NCBI GenBank assembly: GCA_902567045.1
Contig: CACFLJ010000002.1
Location: 62,001 to 126,000, forward strand
Source of the DNA: an uncultured Pelagibacteraceae bacterium
Lineage (GTDB): Bacteria; Pseudomonadota; Alphaproteobacteria; Pelagibacterales; Pelagibacteraceae
DNA: 64,000 nt
Direction of reading: 5' to 3'
Shown: one piece after another, positions 26,965-35,689 of the stretch
Layout: the number at the start of each line of letters is the position of its first letter
How positions within the stretch are numbered: position 1 is the first letter of the stretch
Program-made: the position numbers and the translations under genes
The notes under the pieces: model-generated
Database searches by the model: none
Seen by the model: the letters and a program-made list of their open reading frames with translations, nothing else
What the model was told of the DNA's origin: nothing

Positions 26965-27354
26965 ATGAAAAAATTTTTTATTTTAATTTTCTGTTTTTTT
27001 GCATTTGCTGCAAATTCAATGGAAAAGAAAACAACATTTGATAAAGATTTGTTTAACAAAGCCCAATCTGAGGGCAAAATTATAGTTATCAGTTCTTGGA
27101 TCGAATATTGTGGATCTTGTGCAAATCAAATGAAAGTTTTGCAAAAAGCAAAAAAAGAGGGTGAATTATTAGATATTAAATTCGATAACATCGAATATTT
27201 TGCATTTGATGTAACAAACAGAGATATAGCAAATTCGTTTGATGTGCTTTATCAAACTACTCTATTAATTTTCAAGGGTGATACAGAAGTTTACAGAAGT
27301 ATTGGTGAAGTTACTGAAGATTTAATTTATCAAGCTTTAAAAGCTTCTATTTAA
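26965..27354 (+). CDS. Exported thioredoxin-like protein (CGSC)
   Basis: A 129-residue protein with an N-terminal signal helix (residues 2-17, FFILIFCFFAFAANS) and a thioredoxin redox motif CGSC at Cys49/Cys52 in SSWIEYCGSCANQM. The later cis-proline region is changed (YQTTLLIF). It probably works outside the inner membrane, like the C-terminal thioredoxin domain of DsbD, in disulfide reduction. No DsbD or cytochrome c genes are nearby. Confidence 0.75.
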   Translation: MKKFFILIFCFFAFAANSMEKKTTFDKDLFNKAQSEGKIIVISSWIEYCGSCANQMKVLQKAKKEGELLDIKFDNIEYFAFDVTNRDIANSFDVLYQTTLLIFKGDTEVYRSIGEVTEDLIYQALKASI

Positions 27355-27380
27355 AACCAAAATCTAAAAAATATTAAATC

Positions 27381-29915
27381 TTATTCATTTCTGACGAGTG
27401 GATAAACTTTTGGACTTAGATACTTAAGGTTTGTAAAAACTATCAATATCATTGTTACTAATCCAACTGTAATTGTTACATTTAAGAATATATCAAATTC
27501 AAATAGCCATTTGAGTTGAAAAATATTTTCAATAATAAATTTTGATGAAATTATTGAAAAAATTGTAGAAAAAAGAATTATAGAAAAAAATGTAATTATG
27601 AACTCAATTAAGGATGAATAAATTATTTCTTTTTTTGAAAATCCCAAAATCTTAAAAACTAAATTTTGGAAAGTTTTTATTTTTCCTTGCACTATAATTG
27701 CACTGGATATAACAACCAATCCTATTATCACTGTAACAGTTGAAATTATAATGACCGCTATAAATACTTTGTTAAGAACATCGGTAACTTTTTTTAAGTA
27801 ATCAGAGATTTTTACAATAGAAACGCTAGGAAATTCATCTAGAAAATTAATATCATCAAATTTATCAATATTATTAAACTTCACTGTCGAAAGGTACTCA
27901 TGAGGAATTTTATTTGCAAATTGAGGGTTTAGTAACATTGCAAAATTAATGCTCAGATCTCTATAATCAACTAATCTAAAATTCACTACCTCACCATCTA
28001 TTTCTCTTCCATAAATGTTTAGAGTGAATATATCTCCAATTTTTACTCCAAAATCTTGTGCCACTTTACTATCCAAAGAAATTTGTAATTTGTCTGGGCT
28101 TGATAAATCCCACCAGCTTCCTTGTGTTAAAGGATTATCTTTTGGTATCTCATCTGACCAAGATATTCTTCTATCATTCATTATAACCCAATAACTATCA
28201 TTAGTATTTTTGATGTAAGAATTAGGATGTATCCCATTAATTTTTACAAGTCCTGCTGAAACCATAGGAACTACCTCTATTTTTGACTTATTATCAGAAT
28301 TGAATATCATTTTTTCGAATTTTTCTCGTTGATCATTTTGAATTCCTAAGAAAAAATAATCTGGCGCAATTTCTGGAATAGATTTGGCAATTTCTCTTTT
28401 AAAATTTGAGCCTACAAATGCCAGTGTTAACAAAAGTGTCATTCCAAGACCTAAAGACATTATTGTAATGGGTGTGATACTTTTTGATTGAGTTATATTT
28501 TTGACAGCTATTTTTACTGAAATCTTAGAATTTTTATATTTTTTTAATAAATAAATAATTGTTACAGAAAGATAATAAAAAATTAATAAACAAATAAAAA
28601 ATGATACGAAATATGTAACACTATAAAATGGTATTGAAGACCTAATTGCAAAAAGACTAATTAATATTAACAATAATACTATGCTAATTATCACAGATTT
28701 CACTGAATAATTAAATTGCAGACTTTGAAATACATTTCTAAATAAATTAGATGCTTTAACTTGATCTATAGAATTAACAGTTGGTATAGAAAATATTATC
28801 ATAACCAACATTCCAACTAAAAAAACTATAATTAAATTTATAACAGAAAAACTTGCTTCTATATTTAAACCCAAACCATCTGAAATATATTTATCGACTA
28901 TTGGAATTAAAAAAAAACTTAATCCATATGAAAATGCGGTGATTAAAACTAACAAGATAGCTAATTGCAAATAATAGATTGCCTTTATATTTCCAGAAAA
29001 TACGCCTATTGCTTTTTGAACTGCTATTGATGAATTTTTTTGATTTATAAACGATAGAAGAGTATTCGCTATACCAATGCCAGCAATTAACATAGCGCTT
29101 ATTGATACAAGAGATAAAAATTGTGAGAAATTATCAACAATCCGTCTAATGCCTCCCGCTGAGTTTTCGGGGTATCTTAATCTAACTCTATTTTGATCTT
29201 TAAATAAGCTCTCTATTTTTTTAATACCCTCTTTACTGTTAACAGATTTGTTAAATTTAACTTTATATTCATAATTTAAAAAACTACCGAGGGTATTTAA
29301 ATCTAGCTTATCTAAGGTTTTTTTTCCTGTTAAGGCAAAATCTCCAAATACAAATGCACCCCCTATATCTGGTAAAACTTTAACTATACCAATAACTTTA
29401 AACTCTTTGTCTTGAACTTTTACAATATCATTTATTTTTAAGTTTAAATTTTTAAAAATATTTTCATTTACTAATATTGAACTTTCTATCTGATTTAATT
29501 TTTCTAAGGCATTATTGGGTTCATAGAGTGCTTTTCCGTACAATGGATAAAATTGATCAACTGATTTTACTCTAGTAAATGAAGTTTTATTGATTTTTTT
29601 ATTAACAGTTGAAATCATTGTACTAAATTCAACCATTTGTGAGACTGTAGCAAATTTAGTAATTTTATCTATTTTAGTTTGATCACCTTCTCTATTGTTG
29701 TAGTCAATTTCTATATCACCCCCTAATAATAATTTTGCATTTTCATTAAGTTCATTTTCTAAACTGTCTTCAATTGTCATTATAGAACTTAAAATAAAGA
29801 GACTTATAAAAAGAGTAATAATTATACTTGAGATCTTATTATAACTTCTTGTTAAATCTCTAAGAGCATATTTAAAATAAAGACCAAAATTTTGATTTTT
29901 ATTCAATTTTACCAT
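27381..29915 (-). CDS. ybbP: FtsX-like ABC transporter permease (YbbP type)
   Basis: An 844-residue permease with two FtsX domains: a TM helix near 30-45, a large periplasmic part (50-250), three TM helices (about 260-390), then a second unit ending with LVVISSAIIVQGKIKTFQNLVFKILGFSKKEI and final TM helices. Together with the overlapping ybbA ATPase gene (17 bases) and tesA it forms the classic ybbA-ybbP-tesA group. The complex may release or remodel lipids or lipoproteins; its substrate is not known. Confidence 0.87.
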   Translation of the reverse strand: MVKLNKNQNFGLYFKYALRDLTRSYNKISSIIITLFISLFILSSIMTIEDSLENELNENAKLLLGGDIEIDYNNREGDQTKIDKITKFATVSQMVEFSTMISTVNKKINKTSFTRVKSVDQFYPLYGKALYEPNNALEKLNQIESSILVNENIFKNLNLKINDIVKVQDKEFKVIGIVKVLPDIGGAFVFGDFALTGKKTLDKLDLNTLGSFLNYEYKVKFNKSVNSKEGIKKIESLFKDQNRVRLRYPENSAGGIRRIVDNFSQFLSLVSISAMLIAGIGIANTLLSFINQKNSSIAVQKAIGVFSGNIKAIYYLQLAILLVLITAFSYGLSFFLIPIVDKYISDGLGLNIEASFSVINLIIVFLVGMLVMIIFSIPTVNSIDQVKASNLFRNVFQSLQFNYSVKSVIISIVLLLILISLFAIRSSIPFYSVTYFVSFFICLLIFYYLSVTIIYLLKKYKNSKISVKIAVKNITQSKSITPITIMSLGLGMTLLLTLAFVGSNFKREIAKSIPEIAPDYFFLGIQNDQREKFEKMIFNSDNKSKIEVVPMVSAGLVKINGIHPNSYIKNTNDSYWVIMNDRRISWSDEIPKDNPLTQGSWWDLSSPDKLQISLDSKVAQDFGVKIGDIFTLNIYGREIDGEVVNFRLVDYRDLSINFAMLLNPQFANKIPHEYLSTVKFNNIDKFDDINFLDEFPSVSIVKISDYLKKVTDVLNKVFIAVIIISTVTVIIGLVVISSAIIVQGKIKTFQNLVFKILGFSKKEIIYSSLIEFIITFFSIILFSTIFSIISSKFIIENIFQLKWLFEFDIFLNVTITVGLVTMILIVFTNLKYLSPKVYPLVRNE

Positions 29916-30564
29916 CTTTTATTTTAATAATTCTCTTAGAAAGATTTGCCAATTTATTATCGTGCGTAACCATAATTAAACTTGCATTTTCCTCTTTCAC
30001 ATAATCAAAAAGAATATTTGATATAAGCTCAGAATTTTCACTATCTAAATTTCCAGTAGGCTCATCTGCTAAAATTAATTCAGGCTTCATAACAATTGAA
30101 CGTGCAATTGCTACTCTTTGCTGTTCTCCTCCAGATAATTGACTGGGTAAATTACGTAGCCTTTTTCCAAGGCCAAATTTATCTAGGATTTCTTTTGCTT
30201 TATTAATTGGATCTTTAATTTTATTAATTTCCAATGCTAAACTCACATTTTCTATAGCTGTATAATTGGGTATTAAATAAAATGATTGAAAAACAATGCC
30301 AATATCCTTTCGTCTTATCTCTGAAATTTCATCTTCTTTTAAACTTGAAATCTCAAAGTCTTTAAACTCAATTTTTCCTGAAGATGCTTTTTCCAAACCA
30401 CCTATCAACATTATTAAGCTTGTCTTTCCTGACCCACTTTCTCCTACTACAGATATTGTTTCCTTATAATCAACTTCAAAGCTTACATCTTGTAAAACAT
30501 TTATAAGATTGTTATCAGTATTATAGTTTAAGTTCACATCTGTTAGTTTAAGAAGTTTAGTCAT
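29899..30564 (-). CDS. ybbA: ABC transporter ATPase, YbbA/LolD type
   Basis: A 221-residue ATPase. Walker A GESGSGKTSL, Q-loop VFQSFYLIPNYTAIEN, signature LSGGEQQRVAIARS, Walker B LILADEPTGNLDSE, switch His in MVTHDNKLA. It powers the FtsX-like permease whose gene overlaps its end. The ATG shares the four bases CATG with the divergent tesA start, so there is no room for a promoter between the two genes. Confidence 0.9.
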   Translation of the reverse strand: MTKLLKLTDVNLNYNTDNNLINVLQDVSFEVDYKETISVVGESGSGKTSLIMLIGGLEKASSGKIEFKDFEISSLKEDEISEIRRKDIGIVFQSFYLIPNYTAIENVSLALEINKIKDPINKAKEILDKFGLGKRLRNLPSQLSGGEQQRVAIARSIVMKPELILADEPTGNLDSENSELISNILFDYVKEENASLIMVTHDNKLANLSKRIIKIKDGKIE

Positions 30565-31174
30565 GTTTAAAAAATGTATTATTAAAATAATTATATTATG
30601 TCTAGTTGCATTTGGGGTAAATGCTGAGAATAAAGTTGTTTTATTTGGAGATAGTTTGATGGCTGGTTATGGACTTAATAAAGAAGATCATTTGTCTACA
30701 GTGCTTGAAAAAAATTTAAATAATAATGGACTAGATGTCAGAATTATAAATGCAAGTGTCTCAGGTGATACAACTGCAGGAGGTTTAAATAGAATAAATT
30801 GGACTCTATCTGAAAAGAATATTGATATTTTAGTTTTGTGTTTAGGTGCAAATGATATGTTAAGAGGTATAAAACCAAAAGAGACAAAAGAAAATTTAGA
30901 GAAAATAATTAAAATTATAATTGATAAAAATATTAAAATTATATTAGCAGGTATGATTGCCCCTGAAAGTCATGGTAAAGAATACAGGGATAAATTTAAT
31001 ATAATTTATTCTAACCTTTCTGATAAATATAGCTTAACTTTTTTACCTTTTCTTCTGGAAGGTGTTGCCTTGAAGCCAGAGCTAAATCTAGAGGATGGAA
31101 TGCATCCAAATCCTAAAGGTGTACAAATTATAAGTAAAAATATTGAAAAAAAGATAACTAGTTTGATTAATTAA
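30563..31174 (+). CDS. tesA: GDSL-type lysophospholipase/thioesterase I
   Basis: A 203-residue exported SGNH hydrolase. The signal peptide covers residues 1-21 (MFKKCIIKIIILCLVAFGVNA). Catalytic blocks: VLFGDSLMAGYG (Ser), GANDMLRG (Asn) and DGMHPNPKG (Asp-His). The enzyme hydrolyses acyl esters and thioesters in the periplasm. It is divergent from ybbA with a 2-base start overlap, and its end overlaps that of ald by 4 bases. Upstream Shine-Dalgarno is weak. Confidence 0.88.
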   Translation: MFKKCIIKIIILCLVAFGVNAENKVVLFGDSLMAGYGLNKEDHLSTVLEKNLNNNGLDVRIINASVSGDTTAGGLNRINWTLSEKNIDILVLCLGANDMLRGIKPKETKENLEKIIKIIIDKNIKIILAGMIAPESHGKEYRDKFNIIYSNLSDKYSLTFLPFLLEGVALKPELNLEDGMHPNPKGVQIISKNIEKKITSLIN

Positions 31175-32286
31175 TTTAAAGCCTCACCAGCGCTTAAATA
31201 ATTATATCCAAAAACATCTGCAACTGCTTTGTATGTTACTTCACCCTTATGAACATTTAAACCAGCTAAGAAATTTGGATCATCTTTTAAAGCTTTGTAA
31301 TAACCATCACTAGCTAATCTGTTTAAAAAAGGAAGCGTAGCATTATTTAATGCGATGGTTGATGTTCTAGGGACACCACCTGGCATATTTGCTACACAAT
31401 AATGAACAATATCATCAACTATATAAGTTGGTTCAGCATGAGTTGTAGGTTTACTGGTCTCTACACATCCACCTTGATCAATTGCAACATCAACTATTAC
31501 TGATCCTCGTTTCATATTCTTAATCATATTTTTAGTAACTAATTTTGGTGCTTCTGCTCCAGGAATTAAAACTCCTCCAACTAACAAATCGCATTCTGAA
31601 ATTAATTTTTCTAAATCAGTTTTATCACTAAGTTGGGGAATAATTTTATCACCAAACATTTCTGATAGTTGTTTTAGTCTCGCCTCTGACTTATCTACAA
31701 CGTGAACTTTTGCTCTCATGCCAGTTGCAATAATTGCAGCATTTTCTCCAACAACTCCTCCACCAAGAATTACCACTTCCGCAGGCTCTCCACCTGGAGC
31801 GCCTCCTAATAAAATACCTCTTCCTTTTTGATTTTTTTCTAAACAATGTGCGCCTGCCTGAACTGACATTCTTCCAGCAACGGCACTCATAGGAGCTAAT
31901 AATGGTAACCTGCCTTTGTTATCAGTTACTGTCTCATAGGCGATACAAACAGCTTTAGAGTCTACCAAACCTTTTGTTAACTCTTTAGCTGCAGCTAAAT
32001 GCAGATAAGTAAAAACAATTTGATTTTCTCTTAACATTTTTACTTCATTTGAAAGGGGTTCTTTAACTTTTACAATTATCTCTGCATCATTAAAAATATC
32101 TTCTGCCTTATCAATTATTTTAGCTCCTGCAGATTTATATTGATTGTTATCAAAGCCTGCTTCAAAACCACCGTTATTTTCAACTAAAACTTCATGACCA
32201 TTTGAAGTAAGTGTCTTAACACTATCAGGTGTTAATCCAATTCTATTTTCTTGAGGTTTTATCTCTTTAGGAACACCTATTTTCAT
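31171..32286 (-). CDS. ald: Alanine dehydrogenase
   Basis: A 371-residue NAD-dependent enzyme. N-terminal MKIGVPKEIKPQENRIGLTP, substrate-site lysine in VKVKEPL, His in YLHLAAAKELT, and NAD fold VVILGGGVVGENAAIIATGM. It converts alanine to pyruvate and ammonium. It is placed 9 nt after the aminotransferase gene, so the pair can recycle pyruvate as amino acceptor and release taurine nitrogen as ammonium, as in the classical taurine pathway. Confidence 0.94.
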   Translation of the reverse strand: MKIGVPKEIKPQENRIGLTPDSVKTLTSNGHEVLVENNGGFEAGFDNNQYKSAGAKIIDKAEDIFNDAEIIVKVKEPLSNEVKMLRENQIVFTYLHLAAAKELTKGLVDSKAVCIAYETVTDNKGRLPLLAPMSAVAGRMSVQAGAHCLEKNQKGRGILLGGAPGGEPAEVVILGGGVVGENAAIIATGMRAKVHVVDKSEARLKQLSEMFGDKIIPQLSDKTDLEKLISECDLLVGGVLIPGAEAPKLVTKNMIKNMKRGSVIVDVAIDQGGCVETSKPTTHAEPTYIVDDIVHYCVANMPGGVPRTSTIALNNATLPFLNRLASDGYYKALKDDPNFLAGLNVHKGEVTYKAVADVFGYNYLSAGEALN

Positions 32287-32295
32287 ATAAGTGAA

Positions 32296-33639
32296 TTAAT
32301 TTTTTTTACTTTTAGAATAATTCGTAATTCCAGTTCTTAATTTATCAATTATTTCATCTATATGTTTTTTCTCACAAATAAACATTGGAGCAATAATTAA
32401 ACAATCACCTGTTGCTTTGAAGTTAACACCTGCATCATAACAATGTTTAAAACATGTAAATCCAGCTGCTCCAGGTTTTTTATCCATTTTAATATCTATT
32501 CCACCCATCATTCCATATCCTCTGATGTTGTCTACAACATCAATATCCTTTAATGACATCAATCCTTCTTGGAAGTATGGAGCTAAATTTTTAGCTCTAT
32601 TAAATATATCCTCTTTTTCAAATATATCTTGTACTGCTAATCCCGCTGCTACTGAAACTGGAATTCCTGAATATGTGTAGCCATGAAATAATTCAACTGA
32701 CCCATGGGGTGATGCATCCATTACCGCATCATAGATTTCTTCTTTACAAGCAACAGCACCTAAAGGACTTATTCCGTTTGTTGTTGCTTTTGCCATTGTA
32801 ATAATATCTGGAGTAACACCATATTCTTGTGATGCGAACGGAGAACCTGTTCTTCCCCATCCAGTGATAACTTCATCAAAAATTAAAAGGATTCCATGTT
32901 TGTCACATATTTCTCTTAATCTTTGTAAATATCCTTTTGGTGGAACAAGCGTTCCTGTTGATCCTGCGATCGGTTCAACGATGCAAGCAGCAATATTTTC
33001 TGATCCAAAGTTTATACAAATTCTCTCTAGGTCATCTGCAATTTCTCCACCTGTTTCTGGTTGTCCTGAAACAAATTTATGTTCTGGTAAATGAGTATGT
33101 CTCATATGAACAACACCCGGCATTAAAACGCTCGCAAATGTTTTAACGTTGTTGATCATACCACCAACTGATGTTGCTCCAATATTCATACCGTGGTAAG
33201 CTCTTTCTCTTCCAACAAATCTAAATCTCTGCCCTTCTCCTCGAGCTTTGTGATAAGCAACTGAAATTTTTATTGCTGTCTCAACAGCAGTTGATCCACA
33301 AATAGTATAAAAAATTCTATTTAAATTTCCTGGCGTGTGTTTTGAAATTCGTGTTGCTAATTCAAATGACCCGCCGAAACCCTGTTGGAATGGCTGTGCA
33401 TAGTCTACTGTTCTTAGTTGTTTAGTTATTGCCTCAATAATTTCTTCTCTACCATGTCCTAATGGGTTACAAAATAATCCTGAACTTGCATCGATTTGTG
33501 TTTTACCGTGGTGGTTTTTTAAATAAACACCTTTTGCCTCTACTATTAATCTTGGGTTTGCTTTAAAATCTCTATTTGAAGAGAATGGCATCCAATGCTC
33601 ATTTAAAGAATTAGGTATTTGTGGCTTTTCTGAACTCAT
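32296..33639 (-). CDS. Class III aminotransferase, probable taurine/beta-alanine:pyruvate aminotransferase
   Basis: A 447-residue PLP enzyme close in pattern to beta-alanine:pyruvate transaminase and taurine:pyruvate aminotransferase (Tpa). Start EHWMPFSSNRDFKANPR, PLP contacts CGSTAVETAIK, FDEVITGWGRTG, and Lys in ITMAKATTNGISPLGA. In tpa/ald/tauABC context, taurine plus pyruvate to sulfoacetaldehyde plus alanine is the most likely reaction, which then feeds Xsc. Beta-alanine or a polyamine-derived amine could be used too. It is divergent from tauA over a 229-bp control region. I give no symbol because sequence alone cannot separate the substrates. Confidence 0.88.
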   Translation of the reverse strand: MSSEKPQIPNSLNEHWMPFSSNRDFKANPRLIVEAKGVYLKNHHGKTQIDASSGLFCNPLGHGREEIIEAITKQLRTVDYAQPFQQGFGGSFELATRISKHTPGNLNRIFYTICGSTAVETAIKISVAYHKARGEGQRFRFVGRERAYHGMNIGATSVGGMINNVKTFASVLMPGVVHMRHTHLPEHKFVSGQPETGGEIADDLERICINFGSENIAACIVEPIAGSTGTLVPPKGYLQRLREICDKHGILLIFDEVITGWGRTGSPFASQEYGVTPDIITMAKATTNGISPLGAVACKEEIYDAVMDASPHGSVELFHGYTYSGIPVSVAAGLAVQDIFEKEDIFNRAKNLAPYFQEGLMSLKDIDVVDNIRGYGMMGGIDIKMDKKPGAAGFTCFKHCYDAGVNFKATGDCLIIAPMFICEKKHIDEIIDKLRTGITNYSKSKKN

Positions 33640-33753
33640 AAATTTTTTTAAAACGTTATAATCACTCTCTCATAGACTAAAATAAAAAAATAGAAAATAA
33701 TTTCTGTGCATTTTTAGTATGTCATTAAGTAATATTAAATACAACCAAAAGTT

Positions 33754-33771
33754 GAACCCATTTTAGACATC
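33754..33771 (-). promoter_or_regulatory. Operator-like motif upstream of tauA and the aminotransferase
   Basis: On the minus strand the sequence reads GATGTCTAAAATGGGTTC. It matches the TGTCYAAAATGGGTT repeats found at the regulator gene at 45 kb (15 of 15 core positions allowing Y). It sits about 98 bp before tauA and 115 bp before the aminotransferase, close to where a transcription factor would act. An adjacent ACCAAAAGTTG (33744-33754) has a partner, ATCAAAAGTTG, at 40663. Confidence 0.5.
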
Positions 33772-33868
33772 TTCAAATCACCTATGATTAATATGCTTAC
33801 AAAATTCGTTTACTTACATTCAAAATTGAACTTAAATAAGACTAATTAAATTTAATTAAGGAGAAAAA

Positions 33869-34810
33869 ATGAAGAAACTAATTAGCTTTATTTTAGGAAG
33901 TTTATTCGCTCTTAACTTGTCGATTTCAGCTGCAAATGCTGCTGCAAATGAAGTAAGAGTTGCTTACTTTCTAGAATGGCCAAGTCCAAATTTAGAGGAC
34001 ATGCAAAAAAAGAATTTTGCTAAAGCGCTAGGAGTTCCAGTAAAATGGACTAACTTCACTAACGGTGGAGCTATGACTGATGCAATGCTAGCTGGGGATA
34101 TTGATATTTCTTATTCTCAAGGTTTAGTACCTTTTATTAATGCTGTAAAATCTAATGCACCTATCAAATTAGTTGATATTGCAATGGAATATGGAATGGG
34201 TGGAACAACTTGTGTTACATCTAACGCTTCTGGAATTACAAAAGCAAACGGTTCTGAACTAGAGGGCAAAAAAGTTGCAGTTCCACTTGGAACTATGGCT
34301 GAGTACGTCTTTGACGAAAGTATGAAAGTTGTTGGAGCTGACAGAAGTAAAATGGATATAATTCAAATGGATCCTGAAGAAGGTGCTGCTGCATTAGTAA
34401 GTGGTGATGTTGTAATGGCATGTTTATTTGGTGGAAATTCTATCAAAGCTGCAGTTGCAGTTGGTTCAAGACTTTTAACAGTTCAAGAAGCAAGAGATGC
34501 TGGTATCTTAGGAATAGATATTACATCTGTAACTGACAAATTCATGAAAGAAAATCCAGGTATGCTTAGAACTTTTATAGAAGTAACTCATGAAGCAAAT
34601 GACAGATATAGAGCTGGTAAAAGCGATATGAATTCAATGTCTAAAGCTTCAGAAATGAAAGTTGCTGACATGAAAGAAACTTTAAGTGGATTTAAATTTC
34701 TTACTCCAGAAGAGACTAAACAGTCAATGGAGAGCGGTAATCTTGATGGTTTCCTAAAAGGTATGGGAACTCCAGGCGGTGCCGTTGATACTAGTTTTTT
34801 ACCTTTATAA
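33869..34810 (+). CDS. tauA: Taurine ABC transporter, periplasmic binding protein
   Basis: A 313-residue secreted protein: signal peptide residues 1-24 (MKKLISFILGSLFALNLSIS...ANA) and an NMT1/SsuA-TauA-type fold with SYSQGLVPFINAVKSNAPIKLVD and KKVAVPLGTMAEYVFDESMK. It would capture taurine or a similar sulfonate in the periplasm. A clear AAGGAG lies before the ATG. It is followed by a hairpin terminator before tauB, which should let this gene be expressed above the rest of the operon. Confidence 0.87.
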   Translation: MKKLISFILGSLFALNLSISAANAAANEVRVAYFLEWPSPNLEDMQKKNFAKALGVPVKWTNFTNGGAMTDAMLAGDIDISYSQGLVPFINAVKSNAPIKLVDIAMEYGMGGTTCVTSNASGITKANGSELEGKKVAVPLGTMAEYVFDESMKVVGADRSKMDIIQMDPEEGAAALVSGDVVMACLFGGNSIKAAVAVGSRLLTVQEARDAGILGIDITSVTDKFMKENPGMLRTFIEVTHEANDRYRAGKSDMNSMSKASEMKVADMKETLSGFKFLTPEETKQSMESGNLDGFLKGMGTPGGAVDTSFLPL

Positions 34811-34832
34811 TATTAAAGAGTAAAACAAATTT

Positions 34833-34866
34833 AATAGGCGCTAATTATTTAGCGCCTATTTTTTTT
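34833..34866 (+). terminator. Intercistronic terminator/attenuator after tauA
   Basis: A perfect 11-bp hairpin, AATAGGCGCTA-ATTATT-TAGCGCCTATT, followed by six more T. This is a textbook intrinsic terminator placed between tauA and tauB, whose ATG is 25 bases further on. It is likely leaky and sets the excess of binding protein over transporter core. Confidence 0.9.
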
Positions 34867-34891
34867 AACATAAGTTTTATATAAAGTTTCT

Positions 34892-35689
34892 ATGAGTGAC
34901 TTAATTTCCAAAGATCTAAATATGATTTTTAAAACTCCCAAAGGAGAAACTGTTCACGCATTAAAAGATGTAAATTTTACTTTAAAAAAAGGAGAACTTC
35001 TCACTGTTCTTGGTCCTTCAGGATGTGGAAAAACTACGCTTTTAAATATTGCAGCAGGGTTTTTAAGACCTACCTCAGGTTCTATTGTTTTGGCTGGCAA
35101 TGAAATTAATGGTCCAGGAGTTGAAAGAGGAATGGTTTTCCAACAAGGAGCTTTATTTGAGTGGTTAACAGTTGCAGAAAATGTTGATTTTGGACTTAGG
35201 ATGAAAAAAGAAGATCCAATAAAAACTGCAAAAAGAGTTGAAGAATGGTTAGAAATTGTTGGCTTAAAAGGGTTTGGTAATACTCCTACCTACCAATTAT
35301 CAGGTGGAATGCAGCAAAGAGTGGCTCTTGCTAGATGTCTAATAAATGACCCTGATTTAATATTGATGGATGAGCCTTTAGGTGCATTAGACGCATTAAC
35401 TAGAGAAAAAATGCAATCTTTGGTTCTTAAAATTTGGAAAGAGACAGGAAAAACTATCATATTAATTACTCACTCTGTCGAGGAAGCATTGTTACTTGGT
35501 GAAAGACTATATGTAATGGCACCAAGACCAGGAAGAATACATAAAGAATATAATCTACCTTTTGCAGAAATGGGGCTAAAGGAAGATTTAAGAGAAATAA
35601 AAAAAAATAAAGAATTTTCATCTAAACGTGAGGAAATTTTATCCATGATTTGGAATATGGAAGAAGAAATTATGGGAAAAGAAAATTAA
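34892..35689 (+). CDS. tauB: Taurine ABC transporter, ATPase
   Basis: A 265-residue ATPase of the TauB/SsuB/NrtD group. Walker A GPSGCGKTTL, Q-loop VFQQGALFEWLTVAEN, signature LSGGMQQRVALARC, Walker B LILMDEPLGALDAL, switch His in LITHSVEEALLL. It energises TauC, which starts one base after its stop codon. Substrate follows from the neighbours (tauA, aminotransferase, ald). Confidence 0.9.
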   Translation: MSDLISKDLNMIFKTPKGETVHALKDVNFTLKKGELLTVLGPSGCGKTTLLNIAAGFLRPTSGSIVLAGNEINGPGVERGMVFQQGALFEWLTVAENVDFGLRMKKEDPIKTAKRVEEWLEIVGLKGFGNTPTYQLSGGMQQRVALARCLINDPDLILMDEPLGALDALTREKMQSLVLKIWKETGKTIILITHSVEEALLLGERLYVMAPRPGRIHKEYNLPFAEMGLKEDLREIKKNKEFSSKREEILSMIWNMEEEIMGKEN

